Origin: Lachnospiraceae bacterium
Lineage (GTDB): Bacteria; Bacillota; Clostridia; Lachnospirales; Lachnospiraceae
Length of the DNA: 6,157 nucleotides
NCBI GenBank assembly: GCA_900770785.1
Contig: CAAGLJ010000132.1
Coordinates: 1 to 6,157 of the forward strand
Reading direction: 5' to 3'
The notes under the pieces were generated by a model. The model did not search any database. It was not told the origin of the DNA and saw only the letters and a program-made list of their open reading frames with translations. Of this stretch, positions 5,319 to 6,157 are shown piece by piece (position 1 is the stretch's first letter; every line of letters starts with the position of its first letter). The position numbers and the translations under genes are program-made.

Positions 5319-6006
5319 AATATCCCTTTCCCCATGCCGTCTTAATGTATTTTGGATTTCGTGAATCATCACCTATCTTCTTTCGGATATTTTTGATATG
5401 TACCATAATCGCACTGTCCCCTACTGCATCCTCTTCCCATATACTTTGATAGATATTATCCAGGGAGTATATCTTTTTCTTATGGGTAACTAAAAGCTCC
5501 AGGATTTTAAACTCAGTATAGGTAAGGGTAATCACCTCCTCCTTACGAAGCACCGACTGATTATCCAAATCTAATACCAGCTCTCCAAGCAAAAGCCGAT
5601 TATCAGCTGCCTTTGGCATCTGTACATTAGCGGTAAAATTGCCTCTCCTGAGAATGGCTTTCACTCGCATAATCAGCTCCATGTTGGAAAAGGGCTTCAC
5701 GATATAATCATCCGCCCCTGCTGAAAATCCCATTACTTTATCCGATTCTCCTGAATAGGCTGTCAGAAATATGATTGGTGTGTCATATTTTTTCCTGAGC
5801 TCAGCAGCAGCCATAAATCCGGACAGGCCGGGCATATTTACATCCAGAATATACAAATCAATTTCCGGCTCTGCCAATTCAACCACCTCACAGCCATTTT
5901 CCGCTGTGAGTACCTCATATCCCTCTCCTTTCAAGAGCAAATTAAGGATATCCCGAATTTCTTTTTCGTCATCTGCAATTAAAATATATTTTTTATCATT
6001 TTTCAT
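5308..6006 (-). CDS. OmpR/PhoB-family response regulator
   Basis: The protein has 232 residues, the normal family length. The receiver domain (about 6-120) shows the acidic pair D12-D13, phosphoacceptor D55 in ILDVNMPG, T82 in FLTAY and K104 in VKPF, so all active-site residues are present. The winged-helix DNA-binding domain covers about 130-232 and ends MVHIKNIRKKIGDD ... YIKTAWGKGYYVE, much like VanR. The start ATG 6004-6006 follows GTGGA at about 8 nt. It is the first gene of a pair with the kinase, whose start codon lies inside its last codons. It sits only about 30 bp after the RNase P RNA end, with a TATAAA (about 6023-6028) but no good -35, so it may depend on read-through from rnpB or on an unseen promoter. 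A candidate target is the direct repeat at 4257-4276. Confidence 0.92.
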   Translation of the reverse strand: MKNDKKYILIADDEKEIRDILNLLLKGEGYEVLTAENGCEVVELAEPEIDLYILDVNMPGLSGFMAAAELRKKYDTPIIFLTAYSGESDKVMGFSAGADDYIVKPFSNMELIMRVKAILRRGNFTANVQMPKAADNRLLLGELVLDLDNQSVLRKEEVITLTYTEFKILELLVTHKKKIYSLDNIYQSIWEEDAVGDSAIMVHIKNIRKKIGDDSRNPKYIKTAWGKGYYVE

Positions 6007-6034
6007 CTATTTTTCCACTGTTTTATAAAAAATA

Positions 6035-6157
6035 ATAAGTGGGACGATAAGCCGGGTTATGTCGAGAGTGATCATCTATCTAGGACTGCTGTTACCAGCA
6101 GCCTCAAGCGACCTACCTGAAAGCAGGTCGGGCAAACCTGTCGCTTTCTGCTTGGTC
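6035..6157 (-). ncRNA. rnpB: RNase P RNA, 3' part (5' part outside window)
   Basis: This is the 3' end of the catalytic RNA of RNase P, which trims the 5' leader of tRNA precursors. Read on the minus strand it contains AGGTAGGTCGCTTGAG, then a hairpin CTGCTG-GTAA-CAGCAG matching the P18 stem with its GNRA loop. CCTAGATAGATGATC follows, and then the highly conserved AACCCGGCTTATCG close to the 3' end. The final CGTCCCACTTATT should be the 3' strand of helix P1, pairing with the missing 5' end. It is followed by a T-rich tract (about 6024-6035) that could complete a terminator with P1. The 3' boundary is estimated. Confidence 0.92.

Noticed and set aside
5319..5372. N-terminal extension of the histidine kinase to 5372
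   Set aside because: It would overlap the response regulator by 65 bp, and the added residues are the shadow of the regulator's C-terminus. ATG 5318 has a better ribosome binding site.

Overview
The window looks like chromosomal DNA of a Gram-positive Clostridia bacterium, most likely a gut Lachnospiraceae member. The reasons are moderately AT-rich sequence, strong AGGAGG-type ribosome binding sites, a YlmH-type S4 protein, a PF06541-type membrane protein, a short VanR/VanS-like two-component system, and a pair of CobW-like (COG0523) GTPases of a kind I associate with Clostridia. This placement is a recollection of family distribution, not a search result. Every gene is on the minus strand, so transcription runs from high to low coordinates.

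Right end (6157 to 4269): the 3' part of the RNase P RNA gene (rnpB) is followed after about 30 bp by an OmpR/PhoB-type response regulator. The regulator overlaps the start of its membrane histidine kinase by 11 bp. About 110 bp further on lies a four-helix membrane protein of unknown function (3819-4157), which ends in a good intrinsic terminator (3784-3809). A 10-bp tandem direct repeat just upstream of its putative promoter is a candidate binding site for the response regulator, so this gene may be a target of the two-component system.

Middle (3818 to 1439): a short regulatory region holds a good sigma-A-like promoter, a 16-bp palindrome lying exactly over its -10 element, and a perfect 12-bp hairpin early in the leader. 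It drives two consecutive P-loop GTPases of the COG0523/CobW metallochaperone superfamily. The first keeps the CxCC metal motif and carries five Cys/His-rich repeats of about 20 residues. The second has lost CxCC and ends in a domain resembling the DUF1980 C-terminus of YcgQ/TIGR03943 proteins. The likely theme is handling of zinc or a similar transition metal, with repression by a metal-sensing regulator; this is inference.

Left end (1401 to 1): YlmH, an RNA-binding S4 protein linked to ribosome quality control, is followed by a multi-pass PF06541-type protein that runs off the window. The gaps from the GTPases down to this last gene are only 27, 37 and 38 bp with no terminator visible, so all four genes may be one transcript.

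The most interesting material is the GTPase pair: a CxCC/His-repeat metallochaperone beside a GTPase-DUF1980 fusion without CxCC, under a promoter with an overlapping operator and a leader hairpin.
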